Assembly (NCBI RefSeq): GCF_016598535.1
Contig: NZ_CP066779.1
Location: forward strand, 1,674,001 to 1,738,000
Length of the DNA stretch: 64,000 bases
Direction: 5' to 3'
Origin: Rhodococcus sp. P-2
Lineage (GTDB): Bacteria; Actinomycetota; Actinomycetes; Mycobacteriales; Mycobacteriaceae
The position numbers and the translations under genes are program-made. Below the pieces are notes generated by a model, which saw nothing but the letters and a program-made list of their open reading frames with translations, was not told the origin of the DNA and did not search any database. Positions 25,335 to 33,630 of this stretch are shown here, piece by piece (the first letter of the stretch is position 1; the number at the start of each line of letters is the position of its first letter).

Positions 25335-26959
25335 CCACTCAGCCGACGGCCGTAGGTTCGACTGCCACCCGTGAACCCGCCACCCGCGAACCTTCTGTGA
25401 ACGCGCTCCTACCCGATGGTCGCCCCGTGCAGAATCTCGAAGACTTGCTGCGCAGCCGGGCGATTGCCAGTCCGGAGAGCACCGCCGTCATCTCCGATGA
25501 CGGCCGTACCAGTTTCCGCGAGCTGGACATCGAAGCAAATCGTGTCGCGAATGCACTTCTCCGCGATGGTGTTCGAACAGGTGACCGGGTGGCGTACATC
25601 GGCGCCAATGCACCGTCTTTCCTCTCCGTCCTGTACGGATCTTCGAAGATGGGCTCGATTCTGACGGCCGTCAACAATCGGCTGGCACCGGGCGAGGTCG
25701 ACTACATCCTGAGCAACAGCGAGCCGACCGTCGTCGTACTCGGAGCAGGCGATGAGGGCCTCTCCGACGTCGCCGCGGGGGTCGGTAGCGTCCGGACCGT
25801 CGTCACGGTGGACGGTTCCGCAAACTCGGTCTCGTGGAGCGACTGGCTCTCCGGTGCAGGGGACGACGACCCAGGAGTGTCACGCCTTCCCGACGATACC
25901 GCGCTGATCTTCTACTCGTCGGGAACCACCGGCCACCCCAAGGGAATCGAACTCACCGGCGCGAACCTCGGCCGCGCCCTCGCGACCATGTATCACCTGC
26001 TCGATCTCGACACCGATTCCGTGGCCATGTGCCCGGTCCCGTTCTTCCATGTGGCGGGGCTGGGTCTCGCTCTTGTCACGACGCTCGGCGGTGGCGCTCT
26101 ACTTCTCAAGACCATCGCCGGTCCGCTGGAGCTGGTGGCGCTGATGCAGGAGTACCGGGTGACTCATGCGGTCGCTGTTCCCGCGGTGATCAGCGTCCTC
26201 ACCTCCCTTCCTGCTGTACGCGAGGCGGATTGGAGCGCCCTGCAGTTCCTGGTCTACGGAGCCGCTCCGATGCCACTGCCGCTGTTGCAGGACGCCACCA
26301 AGGTCTTCGGATGCAGTTTCCTGCAGGCTTACGGACTCACCGAATCGACCGGCGGTGTCACGATGCTGACCCCGGAAGATCATCGGGCGACCGACGAGTC
26401 GACCGCGCATCGGTTGAAGTCGGTCGGGCAGCCGATGTTCGGCGTACCCATCCGCATCATCGATCCCGTGACCCTCGAAGACGTCCCGGTCGGAGCCCGC
26501 GGCGAGGTCGTCATCGGCGGCGCCCACGTTATGAAGCGCTACTGGCGCAACGAGGCGGCTACTGCCGCCACCATGTTGGACGGGGGCTGGCTTCGCACCG
26601 GAGACGGCGGATCGTTCGACGAGGACGGGTATCTCTATCTCCACGACCGTCTCAAGGACATGATCGTCTCCGGCGGTGAGAACGTCTATCCCGCCGAGGT
26701 GGAGAGCGTTCTCTCCGGCCACCCCGGAATCCGGGAGGTCGCCGTAGTCGGCGTTCATTCCGATCGCTGGGGTGAGACTCCCATTGCGGTGGTCGTTCGA
26801 GCCGGCGACTCCGATGCCGCCGAAGCCGAGATCATCGAGTGGTCACGCGAGCGGCTGGCTCACTTCAAGTGCCCCAGTGCAGTTCGGTTCGTCGAGGAGC
26901 TGCCACGTAACGCGAGTGGAAAGCTTCTCAAGACTCGCTTGCGACAGGACTTCACCTGA
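25331..26959 (+). CDS. AMP-forming acyl-CoA synthetase (FadD-like)
   Basis: A 542-residue ANL enzyme. It has IFYSSGTTGHPKGIELT (P-loop, about 194-210), AYGLTEST, the RTGDGGSFDEDGYLYLHDRLKDMIVSGGENVYPAEVE hinge, and the catalytic Lys in NASGKLLKTRL. It is the second acyl-CoA ligase in the island and only distantly similar to the one at 16239, so the pathway may need two activation steps or two substrates. It is the last gene of its operon, ended by a very strong hairpin. Confidence 0.9.
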   Translation: MTTQPTAVGSTATREPATREPSVNALLPDGRPVQNLEDLLRSRAIASPESTAVISDDGRTSFRELDIEANRVANALLRDGVRTGDRVAYIGANAPSFLSVLYGSSKMGSILTAVNNRLAPGEVDYILSNSEPTVVVLGAGDEGLSDVAAGVGSVRTVVTVDGSANSVSWSDWLSGAGDDDPGVSRLPDDTALIFYSSGTTGHPKGIELTGANLGRALATMYHLLDLDTDSVAMCPVPFFHVAGLGLALVTTLGGGALLLKTIAGPLELVALMQEYRVTHAVAVPAVISVLTSLPAVREADWSALQFLVYGAAPMPLPLLQDATKVFGCSFLQAYGLTESTGGVTMLTPEDHRATDESTAHRLKSVGQPMFGVPIRIIDPVTLEDVPVGARGEVVIGGAHVMKRYWRNEAATAATMLDGGWLRTGDGGSFDEDGYLYLHDRLKDMIVSGGENVYPAEVESVLSGHPGIREVAVVGVHSDRWGETPIAVVVRAGDSDAAEAEIIEWSRERLAHFKCPSAVRFVEELPRNASGKLLKTRLRQDFT

Positions 26960-26963
26960 GTCC

Positions 26964-27016
26964 ATGACAGAAATCGGGGCCGATCGCTACGAGCGATCGG
27001 CCCCGATTTCTGTCAT
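26964..27016. terminator. Long perfect bidirectional terminator hairpin
   Basis: A perfect 25-bp stem with a 3-nt loop (ACG), between the convergent synthetase (stop 26959) and VOC (stop 27033) genes. Arms run 26964-26988 and 26992-27016; the AT-rich outer ends (AGAAAT / ATTTCT) give a U-rich 3' side in both directions. Confidence 0.85.
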
Positions 27017-27032
27017 TCGACGTCAGGCAGGC

Positions 27033-27764
27033 TCAGTGTGGGTGAATCCGAAACTCGACGCCGCCGAGACTCGGACCGGGCTCGACGGCAGACGCGCCGC
27101 TCGACGCGGCCAGATCGATTGCGCTGAGCATCGACCGCTCTCCCGGAACAAACGACACGACGCGCGATCCCAGCCTGATCGAGAGTGTTTGCGCCGAATC
27201 CGGTTTCTTGCCGAACACTTCGGCCCAGAGCGTCGCCGTCTTGGCCGGATCGGGAGAGGACACGTCGACCCCGAGGATGTCGTCGACCCATGGATCGACC
27301 GAAACCTCCTTCTCCGTCTCGTCCCAGAACCACTCGTCGGCGTCGGGAATCTCGTCGAGTTCTACGAGCAGTCCGAGATCACCGGGATGGAGCTGGACGA
27401 TCCGGTGACCGTAGGCCTCGAGATCAGCCACCGTCCGAACACCAACTGCGGCTGCACGTTCCAGATAGGGCGCGATATTCGATACCTGGATCGAGAGTGC
27501 ATAACCGCCCTCCCCTCCGCCCTTTCGGATCCATCTCGCCAACGAGACAGTCTCGTCGAGCGGTGCGACGATCTCCAGAAAGGCTTGCGGCCCGACGGCC
27601 AGGGTCTCGTCTGCCAAACCGATGTCTTCGAGCAGTGGATCCGCGAATCCTGGTGCCAGATTCAACGCTTCACGTAATTGCCGGCCGGTCTTGTCCAGAT
27701 CTCGTGCACCGATCACCACTTGCCGCAAGATCTCCCACGTGCCCGAGCCGGGCGCGTCCGTCAC
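27033..27764 (-). CDS. VOC/glyoxalase-fold protein
   Basis: A 243-residue protein with two VOC-type halves (VVIGARDLDKTGRQLREALNL at about 15-35; DVSSPDPAKTATLWAEVFG at about 165). The GTG at 27764 overlaps the carotenoid oxygenase stop (GTGA). It resembles glyoxalase-like domain proteins found next to ring-cleavage or oxygenase genes. Metal ligands are not clear (an early His is absent), so the reaction is unknown. It is the last gene of the thiolase-carotenoid oxygenase-VOC operon. Confidence 0.75.
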   Translation of the reverse strand: MTDAPGSGTWEILRQVVIGARDLDKTGRQLREALNLAPGFADPLLEDIGLADETLAVGPQAFLEIVAPLDETVSLARWIRKGGGEGGYALSIQVSNIAPYLERAAAVGVRTVADLEAYGHRIVQLHPGDLGLLVELDEIPDADEWFWDETEKEVSVDPWVDDILGVDVSSPDPAKTATLWAEVFGKKPDSAQTLSIRLGSRVVSFVPGERSMLSAIDLAASSGASAVEPGPSLGGVEFRIHPH

Positions 27765-29278
27765 AGTCCGACCGCTTCGGCGGCGGTGTCGGCGGTCTGC
27801 CAGCGACGAAGCTCGGCCCCCGGAGCCCATGTCGAATGGGTACCACTCGAAATCCGTTCGGGGAGACGAAGTTTGCACAGCGGACCGTCTCCGACGCGGG
27901 CGGCGTCGAAGATCAGACAGAAGGACGCATCCTCGTTCATGTCAGTGGTCAACGTGATGAGGTAACCGTCGTCTTCCGCGGTACCGCCCACACGTGGCGC
28001 CATCGACGTCTCGCTGCCGTACACACCGTCACCGAAGGAGAATCGCTCCTCGTTCCCCGTCAGCAGGTCATGTTTGACCAAGCCGTCGAACAGGAACCAC
28101 GACGGTTTACCCGAAGCCGCATATGCGTATCGGTACTTCTCCCCCGCGAAATTCCCGTTCATCATGCCGAATTCGGTGATCGAGTCACTGAGCTGCTCTT
28201 CACGCGTGGCTCCGGTGACCAGGTTCAGACGCCAGCGGTGCAGTCGGGTCTGCATGCGATCGAGAGCGAGGAAGCGGAAGGCGCGTTCCCACTGATTGCC
28301 CATCCCGTTGTCCGACGGCTCCGGATCGCCCTGGTAGAAACCGTCCAGAACGATTTCGTCCCCCTCTTCGTAGGCGTTCACGAAGTGCAGGACATAGGTC
28401 GGATCCGCCTCGAACCACTTGATTTCAGCGGTGTTTCCGCGGCGTGGGATGACTCCGAGACGTAGCGGGATATCGGGATGGAAATTCGCGACGTGCGCGC
28501 CCTTCTGGAGCAGAACCGGATCCCAGAACAAGGGGCAGTCGTTGAGGATCGCGTAGTTCTCGGTGAAGGCCATGTCGTGTGGCAACCGCGGACCGGGAAG
28601 TGGCACGTCGACGTAGTGGACCAACTCGTTGGCCGAGTCCACGACGCCGTAGTGCATGTACGGTGCTTCCTTGCTGTAGTTGAAGAACAGCATTTCTCCG
28701 GTCTTGTCGTCCACCTTCGGATGCGCGGATACACCCCATTCGAAGGGGAACTTGCCGTTCCAGCTTTCCTTTCCCAGTGTCTCCGCCGACATCGGATCGA
28801 GCCGATACAGATCTCCGCACTGGTAGAAGCTGGTGAGAGCAGTCCCCCGGTGAACGACGACGTCGGTGCTGGACGCGTCCTTCATCCGGGTGCGCGCACC
28901 CTTGCCGCCCTCAGGGCGACTGAGTTTGGGAGACTCTGCGAGCCCGGCCCACAAGGCGGCGCCGGCGTCCTGCTCGGCTGCCAATCCGTCCGTACGTACG
29001 AATCGATTGCGGTAGAACGACTCTCCGTCACGAAAGCCCACGATGTGAATCATGCCGTCGCCGTCGAAGGGGTGATACGCCTTCATCGAGGGATGGAGCG
29101 GATTCTCGGTGTTGCGCAGGTAGACACCGTCGAGGTCTTTCGGAACCTCACCGAATACGACCTCGAGGTTGTCCGCTTTGAACTCGGTGGTCTGTGGTTG
29201 CCACGGGCCGGTGCGATACGGGTGATCGTCATCGGCGGGAAGGGTGGACAACAACTTGCCTACGATTTCGACGTCCAT
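27761..29278 (-). CDS. Carotenoid/lignostilbene cleavage oxygenase family protein
   Basis: A 505-residue retinal pigment epithelial membrane protein (RPE65/CCD) family enzyme. The family blocks are VPKDLDGVYLRNTENPLHP, FDGDGMIHIVGF, EWGVSAHPKVD, LPHDMAFTENYAIL, YVLHFVNAYEEGDEIVLDGF and SSGTHSTWAPG. The four iron-ligating His are probably those in SAHPK, PHDMA, LHFVNA and GTHSTW. The enzyme would split a C=C bond with O2 to give two aldehydes. The start at 29278 has AAAAGAGAA upstream. It follows the thiolase by 43 nt, an unusual partner for a carotenoid oxygenase. Confidence 0.87.
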   Translation of the reverse strand: MDVEIVGKLLSTLPADDDHPYRTGPWQPQTTEFKADNLEVVFGEVPKDLDGVYLRNTENPLHPSMKAYHPFDGDGMIHIVGFRDGESFYRNRFVRTDGLAAEQDAGAALWAGLAESPKLSRPEGGKGARTRMKDASSTDVVVHRGTALTSFYQCGDLYRLDPMSAETLGKESWNGKFPFEWGVSAHPKVDDKTGEMLFFNYSKEAPYMHYGVVDSANELVHYVDVPLPGPRLPHDMAFTENYAILNDCPLFWDPVLLQKGAHVANFHPDIPLRLGVIPRRGNTAEIKWFEADPTYVLHFVNAYEEGDEIVLDGFYQGDPEPSDNGMGNQWERAFRFLALDRMQTRLHRWRLNLVTGATREEQLSDSITEFGMMNGNFAGEKYRYAYAASGKPSWFLFDGLVKHDLLTGNEERFSFGDGVYGSETSMAPRVGGTAEDDGYLITLTTDMNEDASFCLIFDAARVGDGPLCKLRLPERISSGTHSTWAPGAELRRWQTADTAAEAVGL

Positions 29279-29321
29279 GGAATTCTCTTTTCGACTGATG
29301 GGGAAAGACTGGGCTGCACTT

Positions 29322-30554
29322 TCAGGAAACGGCGTCGACGACAAAACTGACGGTGGTGGCTGTACTTCCACCGAAGTTCAGCGTCGCAAAGCGGTTCGCG
29401 CCCTCGACTTGGTAACCGCCGGCCGTTCCCGTCACCTGACGGGCCGCGTCGAGAAGCATTCGGACACCGCTGGCGCCCACCGGATGACCGCCGCCGATCA
29501 GACCGCCGCTGGGGTTGATCGGTAGCTTGCCGCCCATGGCGATGTCGCCACTCTCGATGGCTTTCCACGACTCGCCGGGCGCGGTCAGACCGATGTGGTC
29601 GATCGCGAGATACTCACTCGCGGTGAAACAATCATGTGTTTCGATCCCGTCTATCCCGGCCAGGTCGACTCCCGCCCGGGAGAAGGCGCCCATCACCGCA
29701 TCCCGAACGTGCGGCATCACGTAGGGATTCTCCGCGTCACGCGTCAGTTTCTGTTCGAGACCCAAACCGACGGTGCGGTGACCCCAGCCTGCGATCTGGG
29801 CCAGTGGAGTCGCCGCGGCACCAGGGTGGTCACGGAGGTACTTGTCCGTCACCAGCACCACCCCAGCGCCACCGTCGGTCACCTGGCTGCAATCGAATCG
29901 TCGAACACCACCTTCCACAACAGGATTGGTGGTGTCGTCACCACCCGCATTTCCGAGTAGATCGGGCACCGCCCAACCGCGTGTCTGCGCATTGGGGTTG
30001 TTCTTCGCGTTCGCGAAGTTGATCTGCGAGATCGCGCGAAGGTGAGATTCGTCGATCCCGTAACGCCGCCCGTATTCCTTCGACACACGATCGAACATGT
30101 ACGGCCACATGAATTTTGCTTCCTGACCTTCGTGTCCGACCCAGGCTGCAGCGCCCAGATGGCCGGCCGCGTCATCACCCGGAACAGTCTTCTCCAGTTC
30201 GATACCCATCACCAGAGCCGCGTCGTAGTTGCCGGCGCGCAGGTCTGCCATCGCTGCAAGTACAGCGATACTGCCCGATGCGCACGCTGCCTCGTGCCTG
30301 GACGAGGGCACACCCCAGAGTGCTGGATGCACGGTGGCGGGCATCGCACCCAGCTGACCTTGGCCGGCAAACAATTGACCGAAGGCATTACCGACGTGGA
30401 TCACCTCGATGTCGGTGGCAGGAACCTTCGCCGCGGCCAGAGTGTGGTTCACCACCTCTTCGGCAAGGTTCGCGAAATCGAGTTCCTCACGGGTGAAGTT
30501 TCGTGCGAAGTCGGATTGGTACCCGCCGAGAATCCAAATGTTCGAAACAGTCAT
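29322..30554 (-). CDS. Thiolase / SCP-x-type acetyl-CoA acetyltransferase
   Basis: A 410-residue thiolase. The nucleophile is C91 in HEAACASGSIAV; a second motif ETHDCFTASEYLAIDHIG and the base-site GGLIGGGHPVGASG are those of the lipid-transfer-type (SCP-x-like) thiolases seen in steroid side-chain and branched-acyl degradation. The start at 30554 has a GGGGAGAGG site. First gene of a leftward operon with carotenoid oxygenase and VOC; divergent from a second, different thiolase 123 nt away. Confidence 0.88.
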   Translation of the reverse strand: MTVSNIWILGGYQSDFARNFTREELDFANLAEEVVNHTLAAAKVPATDIEVIHVGNAFGQLFAGQGQLGAMPATVHPALWGVPSSRHEAACASGSIAVLAAMADLRAGNYDAALVMGIELEKTVPGDDAAGHLGAAAWVGHEGQEAKFMWPYMFDRVSKEYGRRYGIDESHLRAISQINFANAKNNPNAQTRGWAVPDLLGNAGGDDTTNPVVEGGVRRFDCSQVTDGGAGVVLVTDKYLRDHPGAAATPLAQIAGWGHRTVGLGLEQKLTRDAENPYVMPHVRDAVMGAFSRAGVDLAGIDGIETHDCFTASEYLAIDHIGLTAPGESWKAIESGDIAMGGKLPINPSGGLIGGGHPVGASGVRMLLDAARQVTGTAGGYQVEGANRFATLNFGGSTATTVSFVVDAVS

Positions 30555-30677
30555 GACCTCTCCCCTTGCCGATCCGGCCTCGGTGACGTCACCGAGATAC
30601 CCGTGCATCGGCGGTTGTAATTTCATCGCAACCGTACTACAACTAGCAGAGTAACTCTACTAATTGAAGGGTTGAAA
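30555..30677. promoter_or_regulatory. Divergent promoter region of the two thiolase operons
   Basis: It contains a possible rightward promoter (TTGTAA 30615-30620, TACAAC 30638-30643, 17-nt spacer) and the island motif with an extended dyad. Confidence 0.55.
30635..30662 (+). promoter_or_regulatory. Shared catabolic-island motif, copy 2, with dyad
   Basis: TACTACA-N3-AGCAGAG-N2-ACTC at 30635-30657. It is followed without a break by dyad symmetry: TAGCAGAGTAACTCTACTA (30644-30662) reads TAG-n-AGAGT-n-ACTCT-n-CTA on both strands. The dyad lies just downstream of the predicted -10 box. Confidence 0.55.
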
Positions 30678-31889
30678 ATGACTGATGCTTTTGTCCTCGA
30701 CTACGTGCGCACGCCGCGCGGCCGAGCATCGACGCGAGGCGCCCTCCACGAACACAGCCCAGTGGATCTTGTCGTCCATCTGGCCAAGGCACTGCAAGGT
30801 CGAACGAACCTCGCCGCAGAGCAGATCGACGACGTCGTTCTCGGCTGCGCATCGCAGGTGGACGAGCAGGGAGCGAACATCGCGAGAACTGCAGCCCTCC
30901 TGGCCGGTTGGGGTGATTCCGTTCCCGGCGCGACTCTCAATCGTTTCTGCGCATCCGGCGTCGACGCGGTCGGCCAGAGCGCAGCCCGCATTCGCAGCGA
31001 CGACGTGTCCCTCGTCGTGGCCGGTGGCGTCGAAAGCGTCTCCCGCACTCCGATGTTCAGCGATCGAGGACCTCTGTGGACCGACCCGGCAACCATTGCG
31101 CAGATCGGCTCCATCCATATGGGTGTTGCCGCCGATTTGAATGCCACGATCGAGGGGTACTCCCGCGACGAGCTGGACGCCTACGGCGTCGAAACCCAGC
31201 ACAAGGCTGCCGAGGCCTGGCGCAACGGCGCATTCGAGCGGTCCGTTGTACCTGTTCCCGGAAGACACGGTGAACCTGGAATTGCGCACGACGAACTGGT
31301 CAGGGCAGACACGACAGCAGAGGGGCTCGCAGCACTGCCTGCCGCCTTCGAAGTGCTCGGCTCCGCCGGTCAGGATGCACTCGCGCTCGCCGCCTACCCT
31401 GAGGTCGGCAAGATCGAACACCTGCACACCGTCGGATCCTCTCCCGCCATGGCCGACGGCGCAGCACTCCTTCTCCTCGGATCCGAAAAGGCCGCGGCTA
31501 GAGCCGGCTTGACCCCTCGCGCACGGATCATCGGATCCGCATCGACTTCGGTGAATCCGGTTCTCATGCTCACGGCGGGCCAGAGCGCCGTCGAGGCAGT
31601 CATCGCACGGGCCGGGCTTCGTCCGCAGGACATCGACGTGTTCGAGTTCGCCGAGGCGTTCTCCGCGCTCTGCCTACGGTTCCGTCGCGATCTCGACGCC
31701 GGGCCGGACCGGATGAACCCCAACGGAGGCACGATGGCGATGGGCCATGCATTCGGCGCTACCGGAGCAATTCTCGTCGGTGCCTGCGTCGACGAACTGG
31801 TACGGAGCGACGGACGCTACGGTGTGGCCGCGGTCAGCGGCGCCGCCGGTGTCGGAGTCGCGGTTCTCGTCGAACGAATCGCCTCATGA
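30678..31889 (+). CDS. Thiolase-family protein with altered catalytic motifs
   Basis: A 403-residue thiolase of the FadA type. The nucleophile C91 is present (LNRFCASGVDAV) and GHAFGATG carries the His. The usual NEAF motif is FAEAFSA (Asn replaced by Ala), and the C-terminal CxGGG loop that supplies the second Cys is VSGAAGVG. It may favour a different acyl substrate or a one-way cleavage, or be impaired. The ATG at 30678 has GAAGGG 7 nt upstream; a TTG two codons earlier is possible. It overlaps the following SDR by 4 nt. Confidence 0.85.
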   Translation: MTDAFVLDYVRTPRGRASTRGALHEHSPVDLVVHLAKALQGRTNLAAEQIDDVVLGCASQVDEQGANIARTAALLAGWGDSVPGATLNRFCASGVDAVGQSAARIRSDDVSLVVAGGVESVSRTPMFSDRGPLWTDPATIAQIGSIHMGVAADLNATIEGYSRDELDAYGVETQHKAAEAWRNGAFERSVVPVPGRHGEPGIAHDELVRADTTAEGLAALPAAFEVLGSAGQDALALAAYPEVGKIEHLHTVGSSPAMADGAALLLLGSEKAAARAGLTPRARIIGSASTSVNPVLMLTAGQSAVEAVIARAGLRPQDIDVFEFAEAFSALCLRFRRDLDAGPDRMNPNGGTMAMGHAFGATGAILVGACVDELVRSDGRYGVAAVSGAAGVGVAVLVERIAS

Positions 31890-32809
31890 CCGCCAGTACG
31901 CTTTCGGGCCGCGTTGCCGTCGTCACCGGAGGGGGTAAGGGCCTCGGCCGCGCCGTCGCAGTGCATCTCGCGAGCCGAGGGGTCACGGTGATCGTCAACA
32001 ATCGAAATCGCACACTCGACGCGCGCGGCCGTGGCCCTGCAGATCAGGTTGCCGACGAGATCCTCGAAGCCGGTGGCCACGCCGTCGCCAACCACGACGA
32101 CGTTACCGACCCCGAGGTCGGACGAAAGTTGGTGGACGAGGCTCTCACTCGCTTCGGACGACTCGACTTCTGCATCACCAGCGCCGCGGTCAGCGGTCCA
32201 CAGATGCTCCATCGCACCACCGCCGAAAACCTCAGTACCGTCATCACGACAAACGTCGTCGGGACCGCACTGGTTGCCGCCGAAGCCTCCCGAGTGATGC
32301 GCGAAGCCGGATTCGGGCGCATCGTGATGATTGCCTCGACCGCAGGACTGCACGGCGAACCGACCGTATCCGCCTATGCCGCCAGCAAGGGAGCCGTGAT
32401 CGCCCTGGGGCGCACCGCAGCGGCCGAAGGTGCGAGCCACAACGTCTTCACCAATGTCGTCTTGCCCTACGCCACTACGCAGATGACCGAGTCCGGAATG
32501 GACCCGCGATTCATCGACATCATGGGTGCCGACCTGGTAGCTCCGGTGGTCGCTGCCCTCGTCGATCCCGAGTCCACGACCAACGGGCAGGTGATCGTCA
32601 CGGCAGGCAACGGGGTGCGTTCGGCCGACGCCGTCGAAGGCTCGACCACCTTCCTGCCCACCACCACAGAACTCGATGCCAAAGCACTCGACGCACTACT
32701 CGTGACCAGCCGGCTCGGCACTTCTCACACCTACCCGAGCGCTCAGGAAGCCTTCGCGGACTTTGCTTCCGAACTGCTCGACCACCACAATCAGAAAGCG
32801 CGCGCATGA
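31886..32809 (+). CDS. Short-chain dehydrogenase/reductase (FabG/HSD-like)
   Basis: A 307-residue SDR. Motifs: TGGGKGLGRAVAVHL, the structural NNAG replaced by TSAAVSG, catalytic Ser in IASTAGLHG and YAASKGA. The C-terminal extension (about 245-307) resembles the 3-hydroxyacyl-CoA dehydrogenase domain of peroxisomal multifunctional enzymes. A role as 3-hydroxyacyl-CoA dehydrogenase before the thiolase step would fit. It overlaps both neighbours by 4 nt. Confidence 0.85.
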   Translation: MTASTLSGRVAVVTGGGKGLGRAVAVHLASRGVTVIVNNRNRTLDARGRGPADQVADEILEAGGHAVANHDDVTDPEVGRKLVDEALTRFGRLDFCITSAAVSGPQMLHRTTAENLSTVITTNVVGTALVAAEASRVMREAGFGRIVMIASTAGLHGEPTVSAYAASKGAVIALGRTAAAEGASHNVFTNVVLPYATTQMTESGMDPRFIDIMGADLVAPVVAALVDPESTTNGQVIVTAGNGVRSADAVEGSTTFLPTTTELDAKALDALLVTSRLGTSHTYPSAQEAFADFASELLDHHNQKARA

Positions 32810-33630
32810 CCGACATCCCACTGGGCCATCTTGCACTGAACTTCGGTGTGAGCGCACTCGCCGTGCTCGTCTTCATCGCAGTCGTGATGGCCGTCGCCAT
32901 CCGGATGAACAATCACTCGATCATCGACATCTGTTGGGGGCCTGGATTCGCCGTCGTCGCCGTCGTCTCGTACGTGACGTCCATCGGATCGGACGGCAAC
33001 GATCTGCGTCGCCTCGTGGTCCTGGCGCTGACCGTGGTGTGGGGAATGCGACTGGGCCTCTACATCGGTTTCCGTAACCGTGGGCACGGGCAGGACAAGC
33101 GCTACACTGCCCTGCTCAAACACCAACAGGGCCCGCTGGTTCCGTTCCTTATCCGTAAGATCTACGGACTCCAGGGCGTCCTCATTCTCGTGGTCTCGCT
33201 GCCCGTTCAGTTCGCGATGTACGAGTTTCGGACTCTCGGAATCCTGGGCGCCATCGGCATCGCAGTCTGGACAATCGGCTTCGTCTTCGAATCGGTTGGC
33301 GACTACCAACTTTCCCGCTTCAAGACTGACCCGGCCAATGCCGGCAGGGTAATGGATCGTGGGCTCTGGGCCTGGACCCGCCATCCCAACTACTTCGGTG
33401 ACGCATGCGTCTGGGTCGGACTCTTCATCCTCGCATTAGGTGATCCATTGGCACTGATCACGATCGTCTCGCCGATCGTCATGATCAAACTGCTGGTGAG
33501 CTACAGCGGTAAAGCCCTGCTCGAACGCGGCATGCGTAAGAGCAAGGGGCAGGCCTACGACGACTACGTGGCCCGGACCAGCGGATTCTTTCCCCGCCCG
33601 CCACGCCCGGCACGAAACCACGCGTCATGA
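32806..33630 (+). CDS. DUF1295 / steroid 5-alpha-reductase C-terminal family membrane protein
   Basis: A 274-residue membrane protein with about 6 membrane helices. The C-terminal block GLWAWTRHPNYFGDACVWVGLFIL...RGMRKSKGQAYDDYVARTSGFFP is characteristic of DUF1295 and isoprenylcysteine methyltransferase/5-alpha-reductase-like proteins that bind NADPH or SAM. It may reduce a lipophilic enone. It lies inside the beta-oxidation operon with 4-nt overlaps. Confidence 0.82.
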   Translation: MTDIPLGHLALNFGVSALAVLVFIAVVMAVAIRMNNHSIIDICWGPGFAVVAVVSYVTSIGSDGNDLRRLVVLALTVVWGMRLGLYIGFRNRGHGQDKRYTALLKHQQGPLVPFLIRKIYGLQGVLILVVSLPVQFAMYEFRTLGILGAIGIAVWTIGFVFESVGDYQLSRFKTDPANAGRVMDRGLWAWTRHPNYFGDACVWVGLFILALGDPLALITIVSPIVMIKLLVSYSGKALLERGMRKSKGQAYDDYVARTSGFFPRPPRPARNHAS

